Below, piece by piece: positions 7,296 to 14,324 of a stretch of DNA of 14,421 nt (position 1 is its first letter; every line of letters starts with the position of its first letter). A program made the position numbers and the translations under genes. The stretch covers positions 1 to 14,421 of the forward strand of contig CAJVZA010000054.1 in assembly GCA_913009315.1 (NCBI GenBank), read 5' to 3'. The stretch is from an uncultured Hippea sp. (GTDB lineage Bacteria > Campylobacterota_A > Desulfurellia > JAADFJ01). Below the pieces are notes generated by a model that made no database searches, was not told where the DNA came from, and saw only the letters and a list, made by a program, of their open reading frames with translations.

Positions 7296-8921
7296 TCACA
7301 AGAACAGCTTTTCAAACTTACTTCTCAGTACAAACTTTTGGATTTTTCCAGTGGCTGTTTTGGGAAATGATTCAACAAAAACAATCTTCTTCGGCACCTC
7401 GAAATCTGCTAATCGCTCTTTGCAATAAGACAAGAGTTCCTTTTCTTTAAGCAATGGATCTTTTGGTACAACAAGTGCAGTTACAGCTTCACCCCACTTT
7501 TCATTAGGGACGCCTATAACAGCAGCTTCCGCAACCTTGGGGTGGCCAAGTAAAACGCCTTCCACTTTTATACTTGGCACATTCTCACCGCCTGTCTTCA
7601 CCATATCTTTTATTCTGTCATCAAATTTTAAAAGGTTGTCATCATCGAAAAAACCGATATCTCCCATATGATGCCAATTATATGACGACGCTTTGTCAGT
7701 AGCTTCCTCATCTTTATAATAGCCTTCCATCACATTTGGTCCTCTTAAAACAATCTCTCCCTTTTCGTTTTTTGGCAGCAACTCTCCTCTCTCATTCATA
7801 ATAGCATGCTCGGTGAGAAACAGAGGGGTTCCCCAGTAATTGCCGGTCTTTTGCAGCTGATGTTCAGGAAAAAATATGATTGTGGGCGGGAATGCTTCGG
7901 TTTGACCGCTGGCAAGCATAATCGTAAGCCCCAATTCCTTTATAAGTCTTCTTTTTGTATTCTCATCCATAGGAGTCATTGCGTATAGCATATACTTGAG
8001 GCTGGATATATCATATTTTGATGTATCCTGGTCAAGAAGAGCTCTAAGCATTGTCGGTAAGAGAAAAGACAATGTTATCTTCTCTTTTTCTACAGCTTCA
8101 AAAAAGTCATTGGGAATAAAACTCCTGAATATAACAGTTTTGCCTCCCGGAATAAGTGCGGCACCGAATGTCACAGCCTGTTGAGCACAATGGAATAGGG
8201 GCATAACTGTAGCTGAAATGCTATTCGGTTTCGTCATTCCTATATACGCGGTGCTCAATGCAGCGTTGAGAGCTCCGCAGATAACATTCATATGACTCTC
8301 CATAACTCCTTTTGGCAAAGCTGTGGTACCGCTGGTATATAAAATCTCAAGTATATCTCTTTCCCGGATCTCTACCTCCGGTTCGGTACAGGATTTATCA
8401 GCTATAAACTCTTTGAATGTTTTTCCTATGAAGCCTTCTCTAATTGGAATCAGTATGTAATCTAATTTATTATTTTTTAGAAGTGTTTTGAATTTAGGGA
8501 AAAACTCATCATCCACTATAACAAATTTAGTTTCAGAGTGCTTCAATTGATATTCAATATCTTCAAGAGAGATTACAGGGTTAAGAGGAACAATTACTAC
8601 TCCGCACTTTGAAGCACCAAAGAAGGCGACAAGAAATTCAATTGAATTAGCGGCTATAGTTGCGATTTTATCACCTTTTTGCAGCCCTAATTCAATTAAA
8701 GCATTTGCGAACTGATTTGCCTTTTTATCCATTTCGCCATAGGTAAGCCTCTTAAAACAGCTACCACTTCCGTATCCATATGAGACGGCAAACTCTTTAT
8801 CATGCAATATCTTAGCATTCCTTTTCAAAATATCACCAAATACCAATCTGTTTATAATGTTCCTATTCATAAATTTATTCCCCCTGTCTTGCCGCAATTT
8901 TTTCGTTGTTTCATTCACCAT
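7296..8921 (-). CDS. Acyl-CoA ligase, AMP-forming (class I adenylate-forming)
   Basis: This enzyme should activate a carboxylic acid with ATP to an acyl-adenylate and then form the CoA thioester. From the chosen start it has 541 residues. Visible motifs: phosphate loop YTSGTTALPKG (195-205, with Ala where Gly is usual), GQTEA (339-343), MGDIGFF (419-425) with the ATP-ribose Asp, RIKDMVKTGGENV (436-448), and the catalytic lysine in KTATGKIQK (Lys526). The usual YPxEVE after GGEN is VPSIKVE. The ATG at 8921 has GGGAGG just before it and overlaps the upstream ligase by 11 bases. An ATG at 8936 is longer but lacks a usable ribosome site; an ATG at 8870 with GGGGG nine bases upstream would give a more typical N-terminus. 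The acid substrate cannot be read from sequence. Confidence 0.9.
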   Translation of the reverse strand: MVNETTKKLRQDRGNKFMNRNIINRLVFGDILKRNAKILHDKEFAVSYGYGSGSCFKRLTYGEMDKKANQFANALIELGLQKGDKIATIAANSIEFLVAFFGASKCGVVIVPLNPVISLEDIEYQLKHSETKFVIVDDEFFPKFKTLLKNNKLDYILIPIREGFIGKTFKEFIADKSCTEPEVEIRERDILEILYTSGTTALPKGVMESHMNVICGALNAALSTAYIGMTKPNSISATVMPLFHCAQQAVTFGAALIPGGKTVIFRSFIPNDFFEAVEKEKITLSFLLPTMLRALLDQDTSKYDISSLKYMLYAMTPMDENTKRRLIKELGLTIMLASGQTEAFPPTIIFFPEHQLQKTGNYWGTPLFLTEHAIMNERGELLPKNEKGEIVLRGPNVMEGYYKDEEATDKASSYNWHHMGDIGFFDDDNLLKFDDRIKDMVKTGGENVPSIKVEGVLLGHPKVAEAAVIGVPNEKWGEAVTALVVPKDPLLKEKELLSYCKERLADFEVPKKIVFVESFPKTATGKIQKFVLRSKFEKLFL

Positions 8922-10461
8922 AATTCCTCCCTTCATATCCTTCTTTTACGATATGTTTTTGAATTTTACCTGTTGCAGTTTTTGGTAAAGGAGTATCTGT
9001 TATTACAACTTTTCCTGGACATTTAAAATCTGCAAGTCTTTCTTTACAATAAAATATAATCTCTTTTTCTGTAATTTCTTTATTTTTTTTTGGAACGACA
9101 AAAGCATAAACCTCTTCCCCATAAATTTTATCCGAAATACCAATTACCGATGCTTCAAGAATTTTTTGATTTTTGTATAAAACCTCTTCTATTTCTCTTG
9201 GATAAATGTTTTCTCCGCCTCTTATTATCATTTCCTTTTTTCTTCCTGCAATGTAAAGATATCCTTCTTCGTCAATATAACCGAGGTCGCCTGAATGCAG
9301 CCATCCTCCTTTTAATACCTCTTTTGTTGCGGATTCGTTTTTGTAATAACCTTGCATAACATTTGGTCCTTTTATAACAATTTCTCCAATTTTACCCGAA
9401 GGCAGTTCGTTATCCCGGTTATCAAATATCTTTACTTGCTGTCCTTTCAAAGGAAGTCCAATTGAGCCAATTTTTCTTTTTCCACTAAGTGGATTTACTG
9501 TTGATCCGGCGGTTCCTTCAGATAGTCCATATCCTTCAATAATTTTCACATTAAACTTTTTCTCAAAGTTGTTAAAAACTTCAACCGGTATGGGGGCAGC
9601 TCCACATATACAAAAACGAAGAGAAGAAAGGTTGCGACCTTCTGAATCAGGGTGGTTTAAAAGCATTGCATAAATAGTAGGAACAGCTGAGAAAGATGTA
9701 ACTTTATATTTTTCAACCCAGTCAAAAAACAATGATGCAGAAAATCCCGGGGCAAGAACAAGACTTACTCCTGCAAGATAAGTTGAAAGTGTTGTAACAA
9801 CTTGTCCATTTACATGAAAAAGCGGAAGTACACAAAGAAATCTATCATTTTCTCTCATATCCATATGGTCAACTATCATTTTTGTATTAGCAAGATAATT
9901 TTTGTGAGAAAGAAGAACGCCCTTCGGCTTACCGGTTGTTCCCGACGTATAAATTATTCCTGCAATATCTTCTCCTTTAACTTCAACTTGCGGAGATGAT
10001 ACATTTTCATTTTTTATGAAATTACTAAAAGAAACAGTCCCGTCAATAGTCTTGCCGACACATATAATTTTTTTAATGTTTGGAATTTTGTTTTGTATGC
10101 TTAAAACATTGCTAACTATATCTTCTTGACTTACTACAATTTTTGCATCGGAGTTGTTTAAGATATATTCAATTTCTCCGGATTTTAAAACGGGATTTAT
10201 AGGAACGGCAACAGCATCAATTTTGAAACAGGCAAAAAAAGTAAAAATAAATTCGGGACAGTTAGTTAGATGAATGCAAACTTTGTCCTGTTTTCCTATA
10301 CCTTCTTCAATTAAAGAGTTTGCAACCTTGTTTATAGTTTCATTAAGCTGACTATATGTAAATTTTTTATCCTTAAAAAAAAGATATATCTTATCCGCAT
10401 AGTTTTGCGCTTGTTGTTCAAGCATCTGTTTCAAATTTTCATAAGGAAATGAAAAATTCAT
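8911..10461 (-). CDS. Acyl-CoA ligase, AMP-forming, low-GC paralogue
   Basis: This 516-residue ligase has every canonical motif: YTSGTTGKPKG (171-181), GYGLSEG (310-316), HSGDLGY (389-395), RGGENIYPREIEEVLY (414-429) and catalytic Lys499 in KTATGKIQK. It is a typical short/medium or aryl-acid-type acyl-CoA synthetase of FadK/FadD-like form; no substrate is assignable. GGGGGG lies six bases before the ATG. It overlaps the next ligase, and the two share a similar C-terminal lid (YCKERLADF, PKTATGKIQK), but elsewhere they are diverged, so this is not a recent duplication. Rows counted by hand within this gene run about 23-35% G+C against about 37-43% in its neighbours, suggesting a separate, possibly later, origin. 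Confidence 0.92.
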   Translation of the reverse strand: MNFSFPYENLKQMLEQQAQNYADKIYLFFKDKKFTYSQLNETINKVANSLIEEGIGKQDKVCIHLTNCPEFIFTFFACFKIDAVAVPINPVLKSGEIEYILNNSDAKIVVSQEDIVSNVLSIQNKIPNIKKIICVGKTIDGTVSFSNFIKNENVSSPQVEVKGEDIAGIIYTSGTTGKPKGVLLSHKNYLANTKMIVDHMDMRENDRFLCVLPLFHVNGQVVTTLSTYLAGVSLVLAPGFSASLFFDWVEKYKVTSFSAVPTIYAMLLNHPDSEGRNLSSLRFCICGAAPIPVEVFNNFEKKFNVKIIEGYGLSEGTAGSTVNPLSGKRKIGSIGLPLKGQQVKIFDNRDNELPSGKIGEIVIKGPNVMQGYYKNESATKEVLKGGWLHSGDLGYIDEEGYLYIAGRKKEMIIRGGENIYPREIEEVLYKNQKILEASVIGISDKIYGEEVYAFVVPKKNKEITEKEIIFYCKERLADFKCPGKVVITDTPLPKTATGKIQKHIVKEGYEGRNYGE

Positions 10462-10521
10462 TCTACACCCCCCATAATTTTCTATATCTCAAACTCTCCG
10501 GACTTTGTTGTGGACAAATCG

Positions 10522-11772
10522 TTATTCATATATTTTTTCATCTATAGCATTTGATTCTTTTGCGTCCTGTTCAAAATCACGGGCAAGACGCGTATCTTTC
10601 GTTTTTTCGAATTCCCGATACCACTCGCTTGCAGTGATTAATGACATAATTTCACTTGTACCTGTCCATATGGAGGCAAGACGAATGTCACGATGAATAC
10701 GTTCTATGGGGAAAATATCTGTATATCCTATACCGCCTGTTACCTGCATTGCATTGTGAACCGCCTTCTGACACGATTCGGTGATAAATTTTTTGCTTTC
10801 TGAAACAAGGCGTCGTATGCGGTGCATGTCAATACCTGAATCCACGGCACAGGCTGTTGTGTATGCCATGGCTCTGGAAGCATCCAGCAGTGTAATAGCC
10901 TCAGCGATTTGAAAGCTTACACCTTCAAATCTGTTGATAACCTCACCAAAAGCCTTTCTTCTTGATGTATATTTTGTTGCAATGTCAACGGCTGTCTGAG
11001 CTGATCCTATTGTCATCGCCGCAGTTCCAAGACGTTCGGGTATCATCATAGTATTAAAGACATCATATGCACCATTGATAGATCCGATCACATTTTCTTT
11101 TGGAACCTTTACATTTCTAAAAATAAGGTGGGCGGTTCCTCCTCCCCTGCAGCCCATGAGACCGTAGAGATATTTTGTTTCAACATCCTGATCACGATCA
11201 ACTATGAATGCCGTTAAAGACTTATGAGGATCTGCACACTTATCGAAATTTGTACGTGCATATACAAGAAAAAAGTCTGCTCCTTCACCACCTACTATAA
11301 ATCTTTTTTGTCCGTTTAAAAGGAAATAGCCTCCTTTATCCTCAGCTTTTGTGGTAGTACCAAAAAAATCAGAGCCGCCTCTTGGTTCGGTTAAACATTC
11401 CGCAGCAAATTTTTCACCTTTGAGAACCGGTTTTACATACTTTTCCTTTTGTTCATCTGTGCCATGCCGGATTATTGCATCGCAGACAAGTCCGGCACCA
11501 ACACCAAATACACAGGCAAATTCGTATCCGACAGTCCCAATTTCTTCCAAAATCACACAGGTAGTGACCCAATCCATTTCACGCCCGCCCCATTTTTTAG
11601 GGTAGCGACATCCTAATAGATGCCGTCTTCCGGCTTCCTGCAGAAATTCCTTGGGGAATTTTATTTTATCACTATCCATGTCAAGAACCATTTGTCTGGG
11701 CACCCAACTTATAAAGTCACGAGCTTCATTTCTTATTTTTATTTGTTCTTCGGTTAGCAGATAATCAAACAT
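10522..11772 (-). CDS. Acyl-CoA dehydrogenase 2
   Basis: This is a 416-residue FAD-dependent acyl-CoA dehydrogenase that makes a 2,3-enoyl-CoA. Motifs: CLTEPRGGSDF (126-136), RKAFGEVINRFEGVSFQIAE (272-291), QVTGGIGYTD (343-352) and the closing IERIHRDIRLASIWTGTSEI (356-375). At the MCAD catalytic position the sequence is WTGTSE, Thr370, while MIPER supplies Glu246 at the alternative IVD/LCAD position. It is clearly diverged from the other dehydrogenase in the window and has a longer charged C-terminal tail (about 384-416). AAAGGAGA lies about 8 bases before the ATG, immediately downstream of an A/T palindrome. It is the first gene after the 182-base gap and probably the first of the carboxylase operon. 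Substrate is unknown. Confidence 0.92.
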   Translation of the reverse strand: MFDYLLTEEQIKIRNEARDFISWVPRQMVLDMDSDKIKFPKEFLQEAGRRHLLGCRYPKKWGGREMDWVTTCVILEEIGTVGYEFACVFGVGAGLVCDAIIRHGTDEQKEKYVKPVLKGEKFAAECLTEPRGGSDFFGTTTKAEDKGGYFLLNGQKRFIVGGEGADFFLVYARTNFDKCADPHKSLTAFIVDRDQDVETKYLYGLMGCRGGGTAHLIFRNVKVPKENVIGSINGAYDVFNTMMIPERLGTAAMTIGSAQTAVDIATKYTSRRKAFGEVINRFEGVSFQIAEAITLLDASRAMAYTTACAVDSGIDMHRIRRLVSESKKFITESCQKAVHNAMQVTGGIGYTDIFPIERIHRDIRLASIWTGTSEIMSLITASEWYREFEKTKDTRLARDFEQDAKESNAIDEKIYE

Positions 11773-11787
11773 AATAACATTCTCCTT

Positions 11788-11807
11788 TTAAAATTAAATA
11801 ATTTTAA
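11788..11807. promoter_or_regulatory. Perfect A/T-only palindrome in the operon leader
   Basis: A 9-bp perfect inverted repeat with a 2-base centre (arms TTAAAATTA at 11788-11796 and TAATTTTAA at 11799-11807) lies directly upstream of the ribosome site (11781-11787) of acyl-CoA dehydrogenase 2. It also lies just downstream of a possible -10 box (11812-11817). It could be an operator over the start of transcription or an RNA hairpin that affects access to the adjoining AAGGAG. The A/T-only composition in an AT-rich genome means chance is possible. Confidence 0.4.
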
Positions 11808-11811
11808 GGGT

Positions 11812-11839
11812 AAGATATCGTCATCATTTGCCAATACAA
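11812..11839 (-). promoter_or_regulatory. Candidate sigma-70 promoter for the carboxylase operon
   Basis: On the minus strand TTGTAT (11839-11834) and TATCTT (11817-11812) are 16 bases apart, about 40 bases upstream of the ATG of acyl-CoA dehydrogenase 2. Both boxes deviate from consensus. The site is proposed mainly because this 182-base gap is the only place within the gene run large enough for a promoter, and because a palindrome would cover the predicted start point. Confidence 0.2.
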
Positions 11840-11865
11840 TTTTTTCATTTTCTTCTGCCATCAGA

Positions 11866-11943
11866 CTACATTTTATAAGATACATACATAAATGTTCCGT
11901 ATCCGATAGATGAGTGCAGTCTCTTACAGCCCCGCAGCTTCAT
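11866..11943 (-). CDS. Possible 25-codon small ORF in the 182-base gap
   Basis: An ATG 9 bases after the stop of the FadD-like gene opens a 25-codon frame (begins MKLRGCKRLH, ends VSYKM) preceded by GAGGGA at 5 bases. The peptide is basic, has one Cys, and I recognise no family. It may be a real leader or small protein, or chance. The Shine-Dalgarno-like spacing is the only positive evidence. Confidence 0.15.
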   Translation of the reverse strand: MKLRGCKRLHSSIGYGTFMYVSYKM

Positions 11944-11954
11944 AAATATCCCTC

Positions 11955-13598
11955 TTATTGAGTTGCTTTCTTTGCCTTTGTTCTGAGGGCGCGCCTCAGA
12001 ATCTTTCCTACTGTAGATTTGGGCAGCTCATTCGCAAATTCAATATATTTGGGAATCTTGTAATGAGCTAAATTTTTTTCACAGAATTTTTTAATGTCAT
12101 CGCCGTTAGCGGATTCACCTTCTTTCAGAACCACGAATGCCTTGACAGCCTCTCCTTTATATTTATGAGGAACGCCTATTACGGCTGCTTCTTTAATGGC
12201 CGGATACTTGTACAACACCTCTTCGACCTCTCTCGGATAGATATTAAATCCACCCGAAATTATCAGATCTTTCTTCCTGTCCACTATTTCGAAATATCCG
12301 TCTTTTCTGATAAGTGCAATGTCTCCGGTATAAAGCCAACCGTCTTTGAGAGCTTTTTTAGTTTCCTCGGGTCTGTTCCAATATCCTTTCATAACTTGAG
12401 GACCTTTTACGATCAATTCGCCGGGCTTGCCTTGGTCCACCTCATTGCCGTCATCGTCCACAATCTTTGCGTATGTGTCGGGGAATACCACACCGATACT
12501 TCCAAATTTTCTTTCTCCCCATATAGGATTGCAGTGAGTTACAGGAGATGCTTCGGAAAGGCCGTATCCTTCAACAAGTTTTCCGCCTGTTATTCTTTCG
12601 AATTCCGTTGCTACCTCTACCGGAAGAGGCGCTCCTCCGCTTATGCACAGTTTGATGCTCGAGAGATCGGTATTATGTTTAAGGGCATATTCGTTTATTG
12701 CGGTATATATTGTAGGTACACCAGGCAGCAGCGTTACATCATATTTTTCAATAAGTTTTATAACATTTTTTAGATTCCACTGCGGCAGGAGAATAAGCCG
12801 GGCAGCTGTTACGATTCCGAGATTCAGTCCGGCTGTCATTCCGTAAACATGAAAAAACGGAAGAACGCACATTATTGTGTCATCGGCCTCTTTTAGTTTG
12901 TATGCCCATGCTTTAATCATAAAGGTATTGCTTATGATATTTTTATGTGTCAGCATTGCCGCTTTGGGCAATCCGGTAGTGCCTCCGGTATACTGAAACA
13001 GAGCCACATCATCACAAGACATGCTGACCGGATTAAATGATCTCGATGAAAATAGTGTGTCATATCTGATAAATTCTTTATTTAGATTTTTTCTGAACAG
13101 GTCTTTTATTGATGCTGCCATATTAAGCGGAAACGGCAGAATATTGGAAAGTTTTTCAACGATTAGTTTATTTATATAACCTTTTTCTAACGATTTCTGA
13201 AGCTTATTCTGCAAAACATCCAATGTTATTGCAAACTTTGCCAATGAATCGGCTGCCAGATCGGTCAATTCATTTTCCGTGTAAAGAGGATTCAGCTGAA
13301 CGGCAATGCCTCCTGCAAGCATGACTGCGTTATAACTTTCTATATAAACAGGAGAATTAGGCAAAAGCAGCAGAACTCTGTCGCCCTTGCGCAGCCCCTC
13401 TTTTTGAAGACCTGCGGCAAGTTTTTCCACCCTTTCCCACAACTTTTTGTAGCTTTCGTTTTGTCCGAAGAATGTTGTTGCCGTCTTTTCAGGATATTTT
13501 TCCGCACTGTTTTTCAACATATACGGAACAATGTAATCGGGATAATCAAGATGTCGCGGTATATTTGTTGTATAAGCCTCAAGCAGCTGTTTTTCCAT
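11955..13598 (-). CDS. Long-chain fatty acid-CoA ligase (FadD-like)
   Basis: This 547-residue ligase activates fatty acids to acyl-CoA using ATP. It has the FadD-type phosphate loop QYTGGTTGLPKAAMLTH (202-218), EGYGLSEASPV (343-353), YTGDIA (423-428), DRKKDLIISGGFNIYPREVE (440-459) and the catalytic lysine in KSTVGKILRR (Lys532). A segment at about 139-185, including LPFPLNMAASIKDLF (154-168), matches the extra amphipathic stretch of long-chain synthetases that is thought to associate with membrane. Length and motifs fit FadD/LcfB rather than the two shorter ligases in the window. GAGGGGGG lies just before the ATG, and the gene begins 9 bases after the LolA-like gene, so the pair is very likely cotranscribed. 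Chain-length preference is inferred from family only. Confidence 0.92.
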   Translation of the reverse strand: MEKQLLEAYTTNIPRHLDYPDYIVPYMLKNSAEKYPEKTATTFFGQNESYKKLWERVEKLAAGLQKEGLRKGDRVLLLLPNSPVYIESYNAVMLAGGIAVQLNPLYTENELTDLAADSLAKFAITLDVLQNKLQKSLEKGYINKLIVEKLSNILPFPLNMAASIKDLFRKNLNKEFIRYDTLFSSRSFNPVSMSCDDVALFQYTGGTTGLPKAAMLTHKNIISNTFMIKAWAYKLKEADDTIMCVLPFFHVYGMTAGLNLGIVTAARLILLPQWNLKNVIKLIEKYDVTLLPGVPTIYTAINEYALKHNTDLSSIKLCISGGAPLPVEVATEFERITGGKLVEGYGLSEASPVTHCNPIWGERKFGSIGVVFPDTYAKIVDDDGNEVDQGKPGELIVKGPQVMKGYWNRPEETKKALKDGWLYTGDIALIRKDGYFEIVDRKKDLIISGGFNIYPREVEEVLYKYPAIKEAAVIGVPHKYKGEAVKAFVVLKEGESANGDDIKKFCEKNLAHYKIPKYIEFANELPKSTVGKILRRALRTKAKKATQ

Positions 13599-13607
13599 TT
13601 GCCCCCC

Positions 13608-14255
13608 TCAAAACGTTATATCCTTAAAAGAGAGTCCGCTATTAATTTTTGTGAGTTTATAATCGGCTTCATAAAGCGGTTTTCCGTCTTTATCATCTCT
13701 CTCCCATTTAGTCGGCAGCAGGCTTTTTTTGCTTAATGTTAGTTTATCATAATATATGTCAGATGTAAGCGGCTTTTTATACGAACAAACTATGAGATAA
13801 CTGTTCGACAATTCACTGCTGCTGCATAATCCGGAATTTACTAATTTTATGATTAGATTCTCTACATAAGAAAAGCTTGTTTGATCGATTCTTACGCCTC
13901 TTATTGAAACGACCCTTTTATCATCTTTTTTGAGTGTCAGTTTGATAAATGAAAATAATCCCCCTTTATGAGCCCTGACTTTGTTTGTTTTTGGATTATA
14001 AAAAACTACGGATCCTTCGCTTTTCCCTTTTATTATTTTCATTCTTATATACCCGGGCGCAACATACCAATATTTATATGTTCTCAGATCGCTTGATTTT
14101 CCTATTCTGTTATAATATCTGTTGATAGATTGATAATCATGAATGCTATCTAATTTCGCGGTCATAGAGGCAATCAGATTACTTAATGTCATAGAATATG
14201 CATTCTCATAAAATATAAAAAGCCCGAATATCGCAAAAATTAATATCCTTTTCAC
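13608..14255 (-). CDS. Secreted LolA-fold / DUF1571-like periplasmic protein
   Basis: From a GTG at 14255 this encodes 215 residues: a signal peptide (KRILIFAIFGLFIFYENAYS, cleavage likely after Ser21) followed by a beta-rich domain resembling DUF1571 and outer-membrane lipoprotein-sorting proteins of the LolA superfamily. Indicators are the N-terminal helix, YKYWYVAPGYIRMKII, VVFYNPKTNKVRAH, and a C-terminal KWERDDKDGKPLYEADY strand pair. Two Cys (in GLCSSS and IVCSYK) could form a disulfide. An ATG at 14282 is in frame, but lies inside a strong hairpin and would put nine charged residues before the signal peptide; AAGGGGG eight bases before the GTG supports the shorter start. LolA-fold proteins bind lipid or acyl groups in a half-barrel; whether this one carries lipid related to FadD is inference. 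Confidence 0.8.
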   Translation of the reverse strand: MKRILIFAIFGLFIFYENAYSMTLSNLIASMTAKLDSIHDYQSINRYYNRIGKSSDLRTYKYWYVAPGYIRMKIIKGKSEGSVVFYNPKTNKVRAHKGGLFSFIKLTLKKDDKRVVSIRGVRIDQTSFSYVENLIIKLVNSGLCSSSELSNSYLIVCSYKKPLTSDIYYDKLTLSKKSLLPTKWERDDKDGKPLYEADYKLTKINSGLSFKDITF

Positions 14256-14274
14256 CGATAATTCCCCCTTCTGC

Positions 14275-14314
14275 ATAACCATGGAGGCAAGTTTCGGCCT
14301 GCCTCCATGGTTAT
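14275..14314 (-). terminator. Perfect 15-bp hairpin between genes, possible terminator
   Basis: Arms 14275-14289 and 14300-14314 are exact reverse complements (outer ATAACCATGG, inner GGAGGCA), with a 10-base loop. It begins 10 bases after the stop of the upstream partial gene. On the minus strand it is followed by GCAGAAGGGGG rather than T residues, so it is not a standard intrinsic terminator in that direction. On the plus strand the bases after it are T-rich. It may end or stabilise the upstream transcript, or attenuate read-through into the LolA-like gene. Confidence 0.45.
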
Positions 14315-14324
14315 TTGGTTATTT

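Noticed and set aside
10462-10521. TTTGT/ACAAA stem (10504-10518) after dehydrogenase 2 as a terminator
   Set aside because: A 5-bp stem without a T-run, inside what looks like a continuous operon.
11754-11861. 35-codon minus-strand frame (begins MAEENEKIVLANDDD) overlapping the start of dehydrogenase 2
   Set aside because: It has no Shine-Dalgarno, runs out of frame into a certain gene, and crosses the palindrome and ribosome site; likely chance.
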